From NCBI RefSeq assembly GCF_040054535.1, contig NC_090787.1, positions 14,887,001 to 14,951,000 of the forward strand: a stretch of DNA of 64,000 nucleotides, read 5' to 3'. Below the pieces are notes generated by a model that searched no databases, was not told the DNA's origin, and worked only from the letters and a program-made list of their open reading frames with translations. Made by a program: the position numbers and the translations under genes. The stretch comes from Antennarius striatus. Its lineage: Eukaryota; Chordata; Actinopteri; Lophiiformes; Antennariidae. This document shows, one piece after another, positions 13,210 to 25,680 of the stretch; position 1 is the stretch's first letter; each line of letters starts with the position of its first letter.

Positions 13210-16200
13210 GGATGCATGTTTCCATACAAACTGCTGTGCACAGCCAGATACCAGGAAATCTGTGTGGTTTGCTCAGGCGCTGTTGACATTTTATCAAAAC
13301 TGATGTGCTGAACAAAACTGACAATTAAGGGAAACAAAGAAAAAAAACCCAACAACAACAAGATTTTTGCAAAGCATTGACCGATCATCTTCTCTCTGCT
13401 AGTTGGTGTGCATGTTAATGAAGCACTCAAACTAGTCTGGGGTAACGGTTGTGGAGCTTGTATCTGTGTACCCTCCAATGGGTTTCCTTGTAGCTTTTTG
13501 AGGAGCACGCAAATCTTCTCAACACCGCAAGACATTTCAAATAAATTCTTCATTGGCCTGTCAAAAGGCTTTTCCTCTCCTTTCAACACCAGCAAGAGAC
13601 TACTGTGATCTGCGATGAAATGGCCTCATTGTGCAGGGCATCAAGGATTTCTCCAGCTCCATCGCCGGGGTGTGCTCTGAACTGTGAATTTCAGAATCAG
13701 ACAGCCCTAGGCCCAAGGCCATGAGCCGCCAGCACCGCTGAAGCACTCTGTTGCTTCACACATCTGAAATTGGCTGACATGTTTAAGTTTACCGTACCTT
13801 TGCTCAATCTTTGTGTGATTGCTCTCTGGAAAGCGAGCAAAACATAGTGACTCAAGACCTACATGTGTCAGGGCAATGAAACTCTCTGTCCTCTAATTTT
13901 AGTCTGCATTTACAGAACAGCCATATATGCACATTTTGATAAGATTTATCACGGAGAGACTGTTAGACACATCATCACGGGACATGGTAATCTGAAAGAG
14001 TGCATTTGACAGATAGTTTTCCATTCCGTTTTAGCATCCCATGGTGCTGTAATCCCTTAAAATCGTACCAATAACTATTAGGGACTTAATGTCACTCGTA
14101 CTCTGTCTGGCTTTGACTTGATTCTCTCTCAGTTTTCCTGAACCCAGGACACAGCTGAGACTGACTGAGCCCATAAAATCTCTAAAGTCTCCACTTTACA
14201 GAATCAGCCGTGGAGAGACAGGATGTTCAGAGGCTGTAACAGGAAGACGTGGTGACAATTTCAACCTGAGTCAGCTCCGTGTAGCCGTGTCGAGTTCACC
14301 CCTTTTGCCTCTGTGGGGAAAGACGCAAACCGTTGCCAAATAAAGAAAACCAAAGGGAACTTAATGTCTAATTAATAATTTTGATAGAGTGAATTTATTG
14401 AATGAAGCCTTCAAACTGTGTCAATTCAAGCTAAAGTCACGGTGTGACAAAATAAGTAGATTGCCCCAGTTGAGAGAGATGGGAGAAAATATCTCACATT
14501 TGAAGTCTCCTCAAAATTCCCCCCAGTTAATTTTTCATGGCCACACCTTTTAAGAGACATGTCAGTTTGATTTAATGTTCAGTTGACAGTTATTGGTTTT
14601 TGGTGTTTACCTCTTATCACTTCAGAAAACTGGAGTGGCCAATTTACACTCCAGATGCACATAAAGTGGCATCAAAAATTAAGATCCTGACGCCCTGGAA
14701 ACATTATAAAAGCTTTTTATAATGCTGCCGTGTGTGTAATTGGTTACGCTCTTTGTGTATGTGTGTATGTGTGTGTGTGTTGAAGGTTGGCAGGTGCTTT
14801 GAGCTTTATCTGTGTTTAGACTGACATACCCACACATACAGTAGAGGTATTTCTAATGCTCCACTTTCTCCCCTTCTGCACACAAGACCAAGGACCGCTT
14901 GAATGATGGAGGTGTCGACTGGATGTTGCTTTTAAACTCCCATTACTGATGGCCAGAGCTCGCCTTTGTTGAGTTTGAATTTTATAATAAGCAAGCGAGC
15001 ATCAGTAAATGTTCATTGACACATATAGCGCTGCGTTTGATAATGAAAATCTTTAAAAGGCAGCTTACAGTGTAGAAATTGTCTCAAATGGTTCAAAGGA
15101 TTTCAAGTGTAAGAAAAGCAGATTGATGTTTGCGCCGGGAGCCCCTGAGTAGAACTGGCCCAGGGTCTAATCAGAGACCAACAACACTCCCCTCCCCAGC
15201 ACCCCCCCCCCCCCTCACTCCACACAGGCATAGGATTTTCTCTAACTATTCAGGGGCTGATAGATGAGCCTCTCTTTGTATTTCACCCGTGCACTTTTTA
15301 AATCTGAAAAGCCAATTCATCTTCGGCAAACACAAGAGGAGGAGGGAGCAAAAAGAAAAACTTAAAAACTATTTTTCCACTCCTTGCCAGCACACAAGTG
15401 TCATTCACATGCTCCCTAAGCACTTTATCTCTCCTTCATTAATTGTCTCAGCGCCTTGCTCACATCGCGTGCCTTGACTATAACCAAAACTGAGGAGAGA
15501 GTAACTGGGCTATTCCTCTCTGTCTCGCTCTCAATATTGATAAGTTCTCCAGAGATAAGGAACGGTCTGCACAGACTGTTTCATTGGGGGAAAGATATCA
15601 TACAAAAATGGGAAAATGTGTTTGTGTTTCCTGATGGACTGAATTAATCTTTGCTTTTCAGGTACAATGCATTTTAGACATTCAGGCACAGTAGTTTATC
15701 TAGGCTTGCTGTCAAATAGAATTCAAACATTTAGTGGGCCAGACAAATAACCGGTGTAATAAATCATCCCTTTTTGTGTAGTGGGACATCAGAGAGGTTT
15801 GCTGTGCAGTCAGGCTGTTTGAAGTTTAGGCAGTTTCATTACACACATGTCAACAGCATGTACAAAGTTTAATGGTCCTGCAGTGAACTTGGGGTCAGTA
15901 TCTTACCAGCTACCACTGGCAAAATGAAAGCCTATTTTTCCAAGAATATTATTTCTCAGCTTGCAATAAAATATATGTCACAGAATTATTCCACAGTATT
16001 ATTATTTTTTTAAATCCAAACGTGCCCATGTGTTGAGAGAGAAATGGTGTCATCTTTAATTAGCAAAGTCTCACAGTGGATGTGGACACCTTGTTGACAC
16101 ATTCATTCCACATGAGCTATTGCTGATTCCTTTGAATACAATTTACATAATTATACCTCATCCGGTCCTGTGAAGCACATGCTTCAAACACCGCGATGCT

Positions 16201-16318
16201 CGCAGCAAAACAGAGCGAGCAAAAACAGCCGTATTAACAGTTGTGGTATAAGTGGTGAGGCCGCCTCTTCCATTTGCATTGGATGAGAGATGACGGTTTC
16301 GCTGCATTACATGTATGA

Positions 16319-16389
16319 CCCCCCCCCCTACCCCCACCCCCACCTTCCCCGAACCACCACCTGAAACCCCCACCCCCACCCCACCCACA
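16319..16389. repeat. C-rich low-complexity tract (CCCCCA-like)
   Basis: About 70 bases made almost entirely of runs of C separated by single A or T. The opposite strand carries several G-runs of four or more, so a G-quadruplex is possible. Minus-strand open frames through it give Gly/Val-rich translations that are not real proteins. A shorter pure C run lies near 15202-15215. Confidence 0.9.
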
Positions 16390-19300
16390 GAAATGCAAAA
16401 AGAAAGCGATAACACCTCCTCCTCTTAAGATATAAACACAAAAGGAGAAAATCTCACTTTCTGTGAGATGACCTAAATTTCCACAACGCTTTGCACTTAC
16501 TGTACATATTAAATTTGATCCGCATCCAATATGCAAAACCCATAGAGAGGCACCTCAGTGCAAAACAAAAATTCTTATTTACATGCATAATATTGCAAAA
16601 CGAGACTCACCAACGGTGAATCTATAAGCTATGGTAATATTCAAAGTCAAACAACACCCATCTTCCCCGAAGAACAATGATGCATGACAGTCTGAATTGC
16701 CAGAATGTACTGTCAGAGGGCTCCTCCAAATCTCCAATCATTGAATTTCCTTCTGAATCTCGTCTTGCTCATCTAATAACTTTGTTTATGTCTGCTAAGG
16801 GACACGTCTGCAGAGACACCTTGAACACTGGGATACAGCTCTCAGTCCTAACATAAAGAGAGAAATGAAATATTCAACCGCCTGATTGTCTCCAAACTCC
16901 AGAAGAAGAATCAATAAAACATAACATTGGCTTCTTTCTCAGTTTAAGACTTCCGATGGGGTTTGAAACCCCCATGTGACGTTGGAGGCTTTACTCTCGC
17001 ATATGAAAACACCAGAGTTTTATTTTGATGTTTGAATTCATCAGCGGAGAGCATCTTCAGAACAAAAAGATCTGATGTTGCCTGTGGGAGCTGCGGCCAT
17101 CTGAGATTCCACAGCCTGTATTTAAAAGTATGTTTTGAAGAATGTGTTTCAACAGCCCATAATAAGCATCCATAATGCCAGTCATATGTGGTCTACTGAA
17201 CTCATATTTATCCTTATATACCACATATATTTATGTTCTGATCTACTTCTATGATGAGTAAAACTGATTTCAAACACTCTGATGCTGAAAATGATGTTGA
17301 CTCAAACACCCTCGCTGCAAATATTGTTATATCATCACTTCCATGTAAAGGCTTATACCTCATTCAAGTGTGCCACTTATAACAACACAATGGGGTAATT
17401 ATGCAGAAGAGGTCAACATATGCAAACACCAACAAAAGAGAAAGGGCACATCCAAATCGGAGCGGACTGTAACCTTGTTAACACGTTGAAAATCCTTTCA
17501 GTTCACTTCAACAATAGAAGTATACAAAATATGGAAGCAAACAACTTGTGTGGTTTTGTTAAAATGTTAAGAGCACAAAGATTTGCTTTCATCCAAAATG
17601 TGTTAATCAATAGGTCATGTAAAATAAACTATAATGCATCCAGAGAAATATTCTTGATGTTTTTGTTTTTTTAAATAATTTTGTGATAAGACCTAAAATA
17701 AAAATAATTACGTAAGTCTCACAGCTCAACAGCCAGCAGCCGGTTAGTTTGACACAACGACCGGAAACCAGAAATCAACTAGCCTGATTCTGCCAAAAGG
17801 TGACAGTTTTCACCTATCGACCCATATAAACCCGTTGCCTTACTACATATGACTTGTTTATTAAATATAAAAGGTAAAAAAAAAAGTTCTAATTCAAAAT
17901 TTTGCCAGTAGATATTCATGTAACCTCTCATAAGACCTCTTATTTCTACTCTTCGGGCTTCGTCCATGTAGGACAAGAAAAATGTAACACATTCGTTACT
18001 TAGCTTTAGAGATGCTATTATGAGCAGTATTTTAGACAGAGTGAAAGAAGCTCTTTTCAGACTTTGTTTTGTTAGGCAATCACTTATAGTGGTAACTTCA
18101 TACACTGGAAATGTAGAGCGCATACACACATTTCCCCAAATGTCAAAGTGTTGTTGTTTTTTTAAATTCCATAACGCATTGGATTTGAGTCATGATGTAA
18201 AGTAGGTATCTTGCAATTTAAATAGTGTCATTTTATAATGTATCCATGTGTCACACTACATGTGTGTAGGTACAGCACATGGGAACAATGTGTGGAACAA
18301 GGGACTCAGGTGTGTGTGTGTGGGGGGGGGTGTGTTACATCACCTTTATTAACTGGCAGGTGACTGATTTCATCTGGTAATGTCCTTTGCTGAATGCCTC
18401 CTTGCCCATTCTACTGTGCAATTTGCACCCCTGCAGGGTAAGTAAGTCAACTGGGGTCATTTTCAAATAAATTACAGGAGATTATCACACAAAGAATTAC
18501 ACTCTACTACAAGTCATTCTGAGTAAAAAGCACATTTGTTTGAATTATACCGTAATAATGACCTCACTTTTCACATATCCATGTGCTAATAGCCCCTACT
18601 GATGTGTCAGATGGACCACTTAAACTGAAATTCAATCTAAATGTCGCATTATAATGCCAGGTTGAGCATGCTGGGCAGAATAACTTGTGAAACATGAAAG
18701 AGGTAGAGGAACATACAGGCAGTCTGGCTTCTCAAAGACATTAAATATTAAGTTCTTTAAGGCAAGCGATCTCCCACAAGGGCAATGTTCAGCTGAGCTG
18801 CGTTCCACCACACTGTAATTTGCCTCTGATTTCTAATCTTTGTAAAAGAATGCAAAGCAAAGTCCCTTCCACAAAGGCAGACTATCGTGCTATTTCTTAA
18901 GGCACATTATGGACCAGAGTGATTAGAGAACTAAAAATGTGAAGGCATCTGAATCTGAATGCATTTACAATCCCATTAAATATGGAATTGTGTCTGTGGG
19001 CCAACAATAAATTTGAAATATCTCTCCCTGCCAGATTTTTTTAAAATACATTTTCTGTTTGTCGCCTGCTTCCATCACTCTCTCACTGACTCCATTTGAG
19101 GATGTGAATAATTTCTAACTTTCATGGAAATAGCTGCACTCCATGCAATTATAGAACATTAATTGTGAAAATTCTATCATGATTTTCCATCAGCAAGAGG
19201 GAAATATTTTATTGCTAATGATTCTGACAGTTGGTTGCTGTCACAAAGAATCAAAACAGTCATAGGAAATGCTATGAAGATGTAAAATGAAATACTGATA

Positions 19301-19529
19301 TAAAACATTTCTTAGATTCAGAGCTTGGAATGCAATATTTTACTTTTGAGTGGAAGCGACCTTAAGCTCATGTCTTAGAATATTTTCTTTCCTTAACTAT
19401 TAAATTCTGCTCTCTCTGTTATCGTTTCTGACAGTGGAGCACTGCTTCTTCTAAACAGAAAGCCACGCAGTTTGAATCCCTGACAGCTCATAATGAGCAG
19501 AAAATCACTGAGAAAACCTGTTCTTGCCA

Positions 19530-19870
19530 CGTGAGGCGGGATATGGACCCAAATGCAGGACACCAAAAGCGAATCTTTCATCCATCATTTAATAACAAAC
19601 TCAAAAATTGTCCCGACAGACAAGAATTACAAAATCCGAAATTACCAACAGGGACCAAACTAGAGAAAACGAAACCGCAACGAGCTCTCATCCAAACTGG
19701 CTTAAAAAGCCTTATCATGACAACACCACGATGTTCAGGTGTGAAACTTGTTTACTGGTGTGTGGATGTGTATCAGGTGTGGAGCCGTGGCTCCACCCAC
19801 AAGCCTGGCCCATCTCCCTGCCCCACACCAGCACTGCCACGCCGAACAGTGACAGTTCTACCATTTATAC
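19530..19870. mobile_element. Probable degenerate transposon remnant
   Basis: The segment opens with a motif (GGACCCAAATGCAGGA, 19543-19558) that I associate with abundant non-autonomous fish elements. It is followed by an A-rich body and a GC-rich end with CCACCCACAAGCCTGG. No transposase frame, terminal repeats or target-site duplication could be established, so family and boundaries are uncertain. A 116-codon open frame here is not supported as a gene. Confidence 0.4.
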
Positions 19871-22799
19871 ATGATTTGTAAATGAAGCAATATTAAACTG
19901 AGGAATCTCCACGTGACAATCAAAGGGTCCATCTGTTAAATAACCTTTCATGGTGACAAACAACAGTTTACTTAATATAAATTCACACTTCTTCCAGGTC
20001 CTAATTTAAAGTGATGCTGTCTTGTAACATGATAATCAATCTATCACCACAGCCACATGACCTGGTTTAATGTAATCCAAAGAGAATCGCCCACACTGAA
20101 TCTCTGAACGATCACCTTTGTTCTCATTAGAGAAAAAACCCTATATAATGTGTGGGTTTAAAGTGAGCCTAGAGAAGATTTCTTTTTTATATATCAAACT
20201 GTTTAATGAATAGTCATTTGTTTGCTGTGTTAGAAGCATATTTTTCATCCACCTCGAAACTAGGATTCCATCAATTGAACAATGTGTCTTAACATGATGT
20301 GACCTTGTATAATATTATCAGAAATGTAAAGAATACCTTCCTTTGCCATTGTCGATTTCGCAAGGTAGCTTCAGTATAAGCTGTCAAACTCATACATAAA
20401 CAGGGATGCATGAATGGCATAGGTTTTTTTTTTTAACTAAGTATATTGTGACAAGCTGCGGAAACAATATTAATGTAAAATATTATACAAAATTCATATA
20501 ATTAATTTGTCAAGGAAAGCCTGTCTACTTACACATGCAGTGTTTACAATATTTACCTTCGTTTGAGCCCTGCTCATCTCGGTGATAACGTTTTAATTGG
20601 GTGCTTTTAGAGTCATGAATGTATGCAGATAATAAATGATACATCTGATATCTCTGCTTTGGTTTCCAGCAATACTTGACTGAAAATATGCTCTTTAGTT
20701 GCTTAATGCACCACCATGGTCATCAGCTTTTTGCTAACTGTGTTGGCCGTGTTGTTTTCTTTCCTTAGCAGCTCCCTGCAGCTGCTGGAAACAACACTTG
20801 CGACAGTATTGTGGGATTGGATCAATACAACTGCAGACCAGAGAGCCAAAAGAACTAAAACATGTTAAAATGCTCCATAAAGCTGATGGAACTGGAGAAT
20901 AAAGCAGTAATTGTCTTTTTGGTGTGTTACCGCTAACAAGACTTTCATTATTATTTGATTCTTTGTTTCTATGACAGAATTGATCAGCATAGCTTTCATT
21001 GTTTCTAGAGTTTTCACAAAATCCCCCAGAGTATGCAGTTAACGCCACCATTTTTATTAATTCGTCCCCAATGGAGCTCCTCTAAATTTAGCCTCCTATG
21101 ACAGCACAAGTTAAACAGAACATCAAGCATCTGCAGGAGAAATGTATGAATTAAGACGTTCACTGAAGCTGGTGACAGCTAAAAAAAAAATGTTTTTACC
21201 TTAGATTTAATTTATTATACACTGGACACTTAAATATACCTAGTCTTCCCGAGCATTGGGAGAAATTAATGTGAAAATGAGACAGAGAGGAATGAATCAC
21301 ACATTTCTCAATTAATCCATCTTGCTGCATTCCAGCTTTGAGAAATCTTTGTATTCATTTCAACATAAACTAGGTAGGAATATATGTAAAACCCACACTG
21401 CAAACAAATTACAGCCTCATTGTGAAGCTAATTAGATGATAGGAAAAATCAGAAACCATTATTTAAAATTAAATCTATTTTAGTATGTAATTGAAAGATA
21501 ACTACCATTATTTGCTCATGTAACTGACCTCTGCTTTCAGAAATGCAGTAAACATCTTTCATTGTTTTTGTTTTTTTTAATTAGTTCTATTTTACAGACT
21601 GTAAAAAACATCATACCCCACTTGGTTACTGCAGCCTTTTACCTCTCCATATGTCTCTGCAGGCTTCTCAGAATGTTTCAGATATTGTTATTGTTGGCAT
21701 TATTGTTTCAGATGATTGTTTGTGCTTCAACCATAGCATGCTGTGGACTCTATGGCTGACTAATGAATTGAGCAAAATGCACACCAGCTGTCGTAATGAA
21801 GATTTTCTTTAGATGCACAAGAGACGGAAAAGTTAACAGCAGTCACAAACTAAGCAGAAGCCCCCCAAAACAACTGATTGTTATCCACAATTTGGGTAGC
21901 AGAGCAGCCATATTCTCAGCAATCTTTTGTCGCATCCACATTAGCAGAACAAAGGAGTGCAACAAAACATAATTAGGATAAAAAAAAGAAAATCCGCCCC
22001 ATTAAACTAACAAGCTCCAGTAGAGGTTGGACGGAGCATATTAAAAGAAAAAATAGACTTTCACACACATTAGATGGAAACACAAGCAGAATAGTGAATA
22101 TTCAAGATTTCTTTTATGCATCCCTGTTTAAATTCAGTTTACGATGACACCTTTCAAATAAGCTGATTCCCAGCTGATTTCCAGTATGGTCAAGGTATGT
22201 CTGTGTCAATGCTGGTAAATACGACCAAACAGGAGTATGCCACCACACAAAGAGAGGCAAAAGATTGGGTGGCATGTTTTAGTGCCATACTCGAGCAATA
22301 AAGAACATATGCAGACAGAATATTGGAGTATAAAGACACAATGCTGATGCTGCTACACATAACCTTTTCTTCCGTGCTCGGGAAGATTTACACAAGATTT
22401 CGGATCGGCAGCCTGGATCTGCTCCCTCTCAGCTACACGAGTATCACTTGGATCAGCCTCTGAAGTGCGGGGACAAGACCTGGTGGGACGCCCTTGTCTA
22501 ATTCAACCCGCACTGGGTGAGGCTGCGAGCAGGACAGTATTCTCTTAAACATCGCTTTATGTTATAGCAGTACAATTTCAATTCACCGTAATTTCAGAGC
22601 CATTCTTGCATTAAAAACTGTTCACGTGTGGTTATATGTAGCAGCTCTAATTACAGAATACACCACTGCCAAAGTAAATAGCACATCCTTTTAATGTTGC
22701 ACCAAATGTTAGTTTAAGCAAATGAAATTTGAATTTCAAAACTGCTAGAATTTGTTTCAGAGCGGTTGCTTTCCAAAACAGTCCGCGCATCAGAGAGGA

Positions 22800-23060
22800 G
22801 TGCAGCCTAGCACAGTTCCCATTTGGTGAGAGGTGGGGTATACCCTGGCCAGGTCGCCAATTCATCATGGTGTTGACATGCTGGAAGGTGCTTACAATCA
22901 CATCATGGCAATTTAGAGTCACAAAAACCTCTATGTTGTATGTTTTTGGCAGGTGGACCCAGACAGACCCACACAGACAGGAGAGGACTCAGGTGTGGAT
23001 TCAAACCCAGAACCCTCTTGGCGAACCAAAATATCGCATCACTGTTCCACACCAGGATAC
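22800..23060. mobile_element. Degenerate teleost interspersed repeat
   Basis: The order of short motifs matches a repeat that is very common in fish genomes: GTGGGGTATACCCTGGCCAGGTCGCCAATTCATC, here broken by substitutions, then CAATTTAGAGTCAC, then a TGTTTTTGG block, a direct run of CACACAGACAGG, and an AACCCAGAACC end. I recognise the pattern but cannot assign the family name. It explains the long plus-strand open frame at 22729-23235, which is not a gene. Confidence 0.6.
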
Positions 23061-24737
23061 ATGGTTCCAATTAACCAGGAGAGAGAAGCAAAAAGTGAGA
23101 TCTGATGTCTGGGTGGGAAAGAAAAAGAGACCCTTGATCTCAAATAGGATAAAACGTTGCCACGGAGACTGTTGGAAGCATTATTCATTTTATGTTGTTA
23201 CATGCTTGTTACAAAGTGAGATGATACAATATTGATTACATTTTATACATAGAAGAAGAAATTAATATATATGGTGTGACTTATTGATCATCACTTTGCC
23301 CTCAGAGAGGCGGTTCAGTGTGTGTCCAGATAACGAAGCTGTTCTGAAATGAGATGCACCCTGAATAAAACCTCAATCAAGTACTCCAAAAAAAAATTAT
23401 TGAGCTGGCCTTGAGAGTTTTTGCACACACACACCCACACCTACGTACACGCAGACTGAAAAACTTAGGTGCACATTTACAGAGCAATTTAAAATTTGTC
23501 TGCTATGGTAATGACACAAAGGAAAATGCTGTAAACTGCAGTGCAAATGGGAGAAGAAATATATGATTACAGCATGAACAATGTCATGAAAATGAATGGT
23601 AAATTTGAAAGTAAATGGTGGAGCATTATGGGAAGGTGAGAGGAAAGTGTTGGAAATAAAAAAAAAATTGTAATAATTACTAAGGCAACTGCCATCGCGT
23701 CTATTATGGTACCTCCAGAGAAGTCATATAATGTCATCCTATTTAAGGTTTAACCTCCTGTCAAGTTTGTTTCTGGTTATATTGTTTTGTGTACACAGTC
23801 AAAAATGTCTATAGAATATAAATCCACAACAATACATACATGATCATATAAATCTGTGTCATTTATTTCAGCTCAAGTTGTGGTAATCATTACAGGTTCT
23901 GAATTTGTTTTGCTATTTCTGGCCTCACTGACCTGAGCTCATATCTTTTGGCGGTTATGATGCCACAGACCGAACTGTGAGCAAGTTCTCAAAAATCTTT
24001 ATGTACCAGAGTTACAAGAAAGCATGTGGTTAAAATTATATCGGGGACGGGTTCCTGGGGAGTTGCCATGGAATATAAAAAAGGACATTTCTAATGACCG
24101 ATCATTTTGACAGGGAACAGCAAGTGTGTGCACGAGGTCAATAAAAGAATAAACAACCCTGTGACAAATAGATGAAAATTTACTCCATTTTTTTTTTGGA
24201 GAAAACTTTTTAAATTGGCCCGATTGGATAGAAGCACAACCCAAAACTAAATAAAAAAATAAATAAATCTCTGTCTTCAGGTGCCATGCTTGACCAAAAC
24301 TTTGAATATTGTTTGAGAGAAAACTTTTTAATTGGTCACATGTGACACAATAAATGGTGAATAGTGGGTAAAGTCAACCTACAGGTTCTCCAAAGCAAAG
24401 GGACATGACATAAAGGAGCCCTAAAAGTGTGCCTCTCATTGCTGGTCTCTTCGTTTCGCTAGTTTTTTTTTTTACATTTTGAGGATTAATCCATTTAATG
24501 ATTGTGGTTCTGGTATTATTCTGCTATGATGAAGGTTATGGTCTGTCCACACAAACACATATGGTGTTTTTCTAGTATGATAGTCATCACTGTCTCTGGA
24601 CTCAAGTCATCCAGCTCTGCCTTTACGTGTCACAGCATTAGAAAACAGCATTCCTTTATCCTTGTCTAAATACTTTAGTGGTCTTTTCTTTCACTTCTTA
24701 TTTTATGTTGTTGCTACGAGTGATAGTTTTGTAGTTT

Positions 24738-24930
24738 GGGGGCTTCTGTGGCTCAGCAGATGGTGCAGTCATCCAGTCGGTGGGAGGGTGGTGGTCGGAT
24801 CCATGAACTCTGCCAGCTATACCCTTGATGGGTACCCAGGTGGTGCCTTGTTGTGGGTGAATAGGTGAATGCTGGATTGTGTAAAGTGCTTTGTGTGTTC
24901 AGTTAGATTACACAGATGCCATCTAAAGAT
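24738..24930 (+). mobile_element. tRNA-derived SINE-like element
   Basis: The 5' part resembles a tRNA gene with split polymerase III promoter: an A-box-like TGGCTCAGCAGATGG near 24751 and a B-box-like GGTCGGATCC near 24793. The 3' part carries GTAAAGTGCTTTGTGTG, a tail type common to fish SINEs and other non-autonomous elements. The copy is diverged and ends in unique AT-rich sequence without a clear poly-A or flanking duplication. Confidence 0.5.
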
Positions 24931-25411
24931 AACACAGCTACCATTTTTCATTATTTAATTTCCACAGAATACAGGATAAGCATTGTGGATTCATGTCCAG
25001 TTGACAAATTGCAAACATGCAGTAATTAATGGAGAGAATGGTGATCAACATTGTGCTATAAGTATACAAGAGTATGATAATGAACTGCATATTTATTGAG
25101 AGTAGTATGTTGGAGGTTTATAATACGATGAAAACTATTAAACAGAACCTAATTTGCGGGAAAAGCTGCGACCAGATAATTACTGAGAATAAAAAGTTTT
25201 ACAGTGTACCTATGCTCATCCTCAGACGCGTTTAATAGACAATAAAGTAAACATCAAAAGAAGCAGAAATAGCCTTTTGCAAAATTAAGTGGCTGCAATA
25301 AGACGATAAACAGTGCAGGAACTATCTTCAAGCAATGCCCTACCTATCTTTCTTTCCTTTTTCAATTTTGTAACTTCCTTCAGTGTACACTCTTAAAAGA
25401 GGCTTATGGCT

Positions 25412-25433
25412 CTTTTTTTTTTTTTTTTTTTTT
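25412..25433. repeat. Poly-T tract upstream of the pcdh8 promoter
   Basis: A run of about 22 T residues lies some 70 bases upstream of the pcdh8 TATA box. Such poly(dA:dT) tracts tend to exclude nucleosomes; any role in promoter openness here is inference. Confidence 0.85.
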
Positions 25434-25466
25434 CATAAGGCTGTATTTTTAATTCTAAAGCAAGGG

Positions 25467-25508
25467 ATTGGTCACACTTCGTCTCATTAGCATGAGGAGC
25501 TGTATAAA
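25467..25508 (+). promoter_or_regulatory. pcdh8: pcdh8 core promoter (inverted CCAAT, TATA box)
   Basis: ATTGG at 25467-25471 is an inverted CCAAT box, and TATAAA at 25503-25508 is a consensus TATA box. With usual spacing, transcription would start near 25530-25538, leaving a 5' leader of about 150 bases before the first in-frame ATG at 25681. No ATG in any frame was needed to explain the leader. The start site is inferred from spacing, not observed. Confidence 0.65.
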
Positions 25509-25680
25509 CCCCGCCACTGCAGAATTTTGAGCTGTGTTGAAGGCGAGGCAACAAGCGTGTCTGACTGGCTGCGCGCAAGGAGTGAGTAACTTTCACTTCC
25601 AGCCAGTTCAGTTCATTAAAGCGGGAGTTGAATGGAGAGCTCAGTCCGGAGGTGAACTGGTCTCATCCCTTCAGTTCACA

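Larger units (their letters stand above)
12000..25400. other. Gene-free region upstream of pcdh8
   Basis: No exon chain or known protein family is recognisable in these 13 kb on either strand. The longest open frame (22729-23235, +) coincides with an interspersed repeat. The stretch contains microsatellites, three probable transposable-element remnants near 19.5, 22.8 and 24.7 kb, and a GC-richer segment at about 22345-22530. It borders the pcdh8 promoter and may carry distal enhancers, which is inference from position only. Confidence 0.6.

Noticed and set aside
13049-13595. Frames encoding Ser-Leu runs (+) and Arg-Glu runs (-)
   Set aside because: They are artefacts of the CT dinucleotide array.
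19531-19881. 116-codon plus-strand frame
   Set aside because: It lies in a probable transposon remnant and contains no transposase-like motif.
22729-23235. 168-codon plus-strand open frame
   Set aside because: It overlaps a dispersed fish repeat, shows no protein-family features, and has no supporting exon structure.
25534-25680. Extension of the pcdh8 frame by 49 codons upstream of 25681
   Set aside because: The extension begins with GTG, has no ATG, starts at the inferred transcription start about 30 bases after the TATA box, and would bury the signal peptide.
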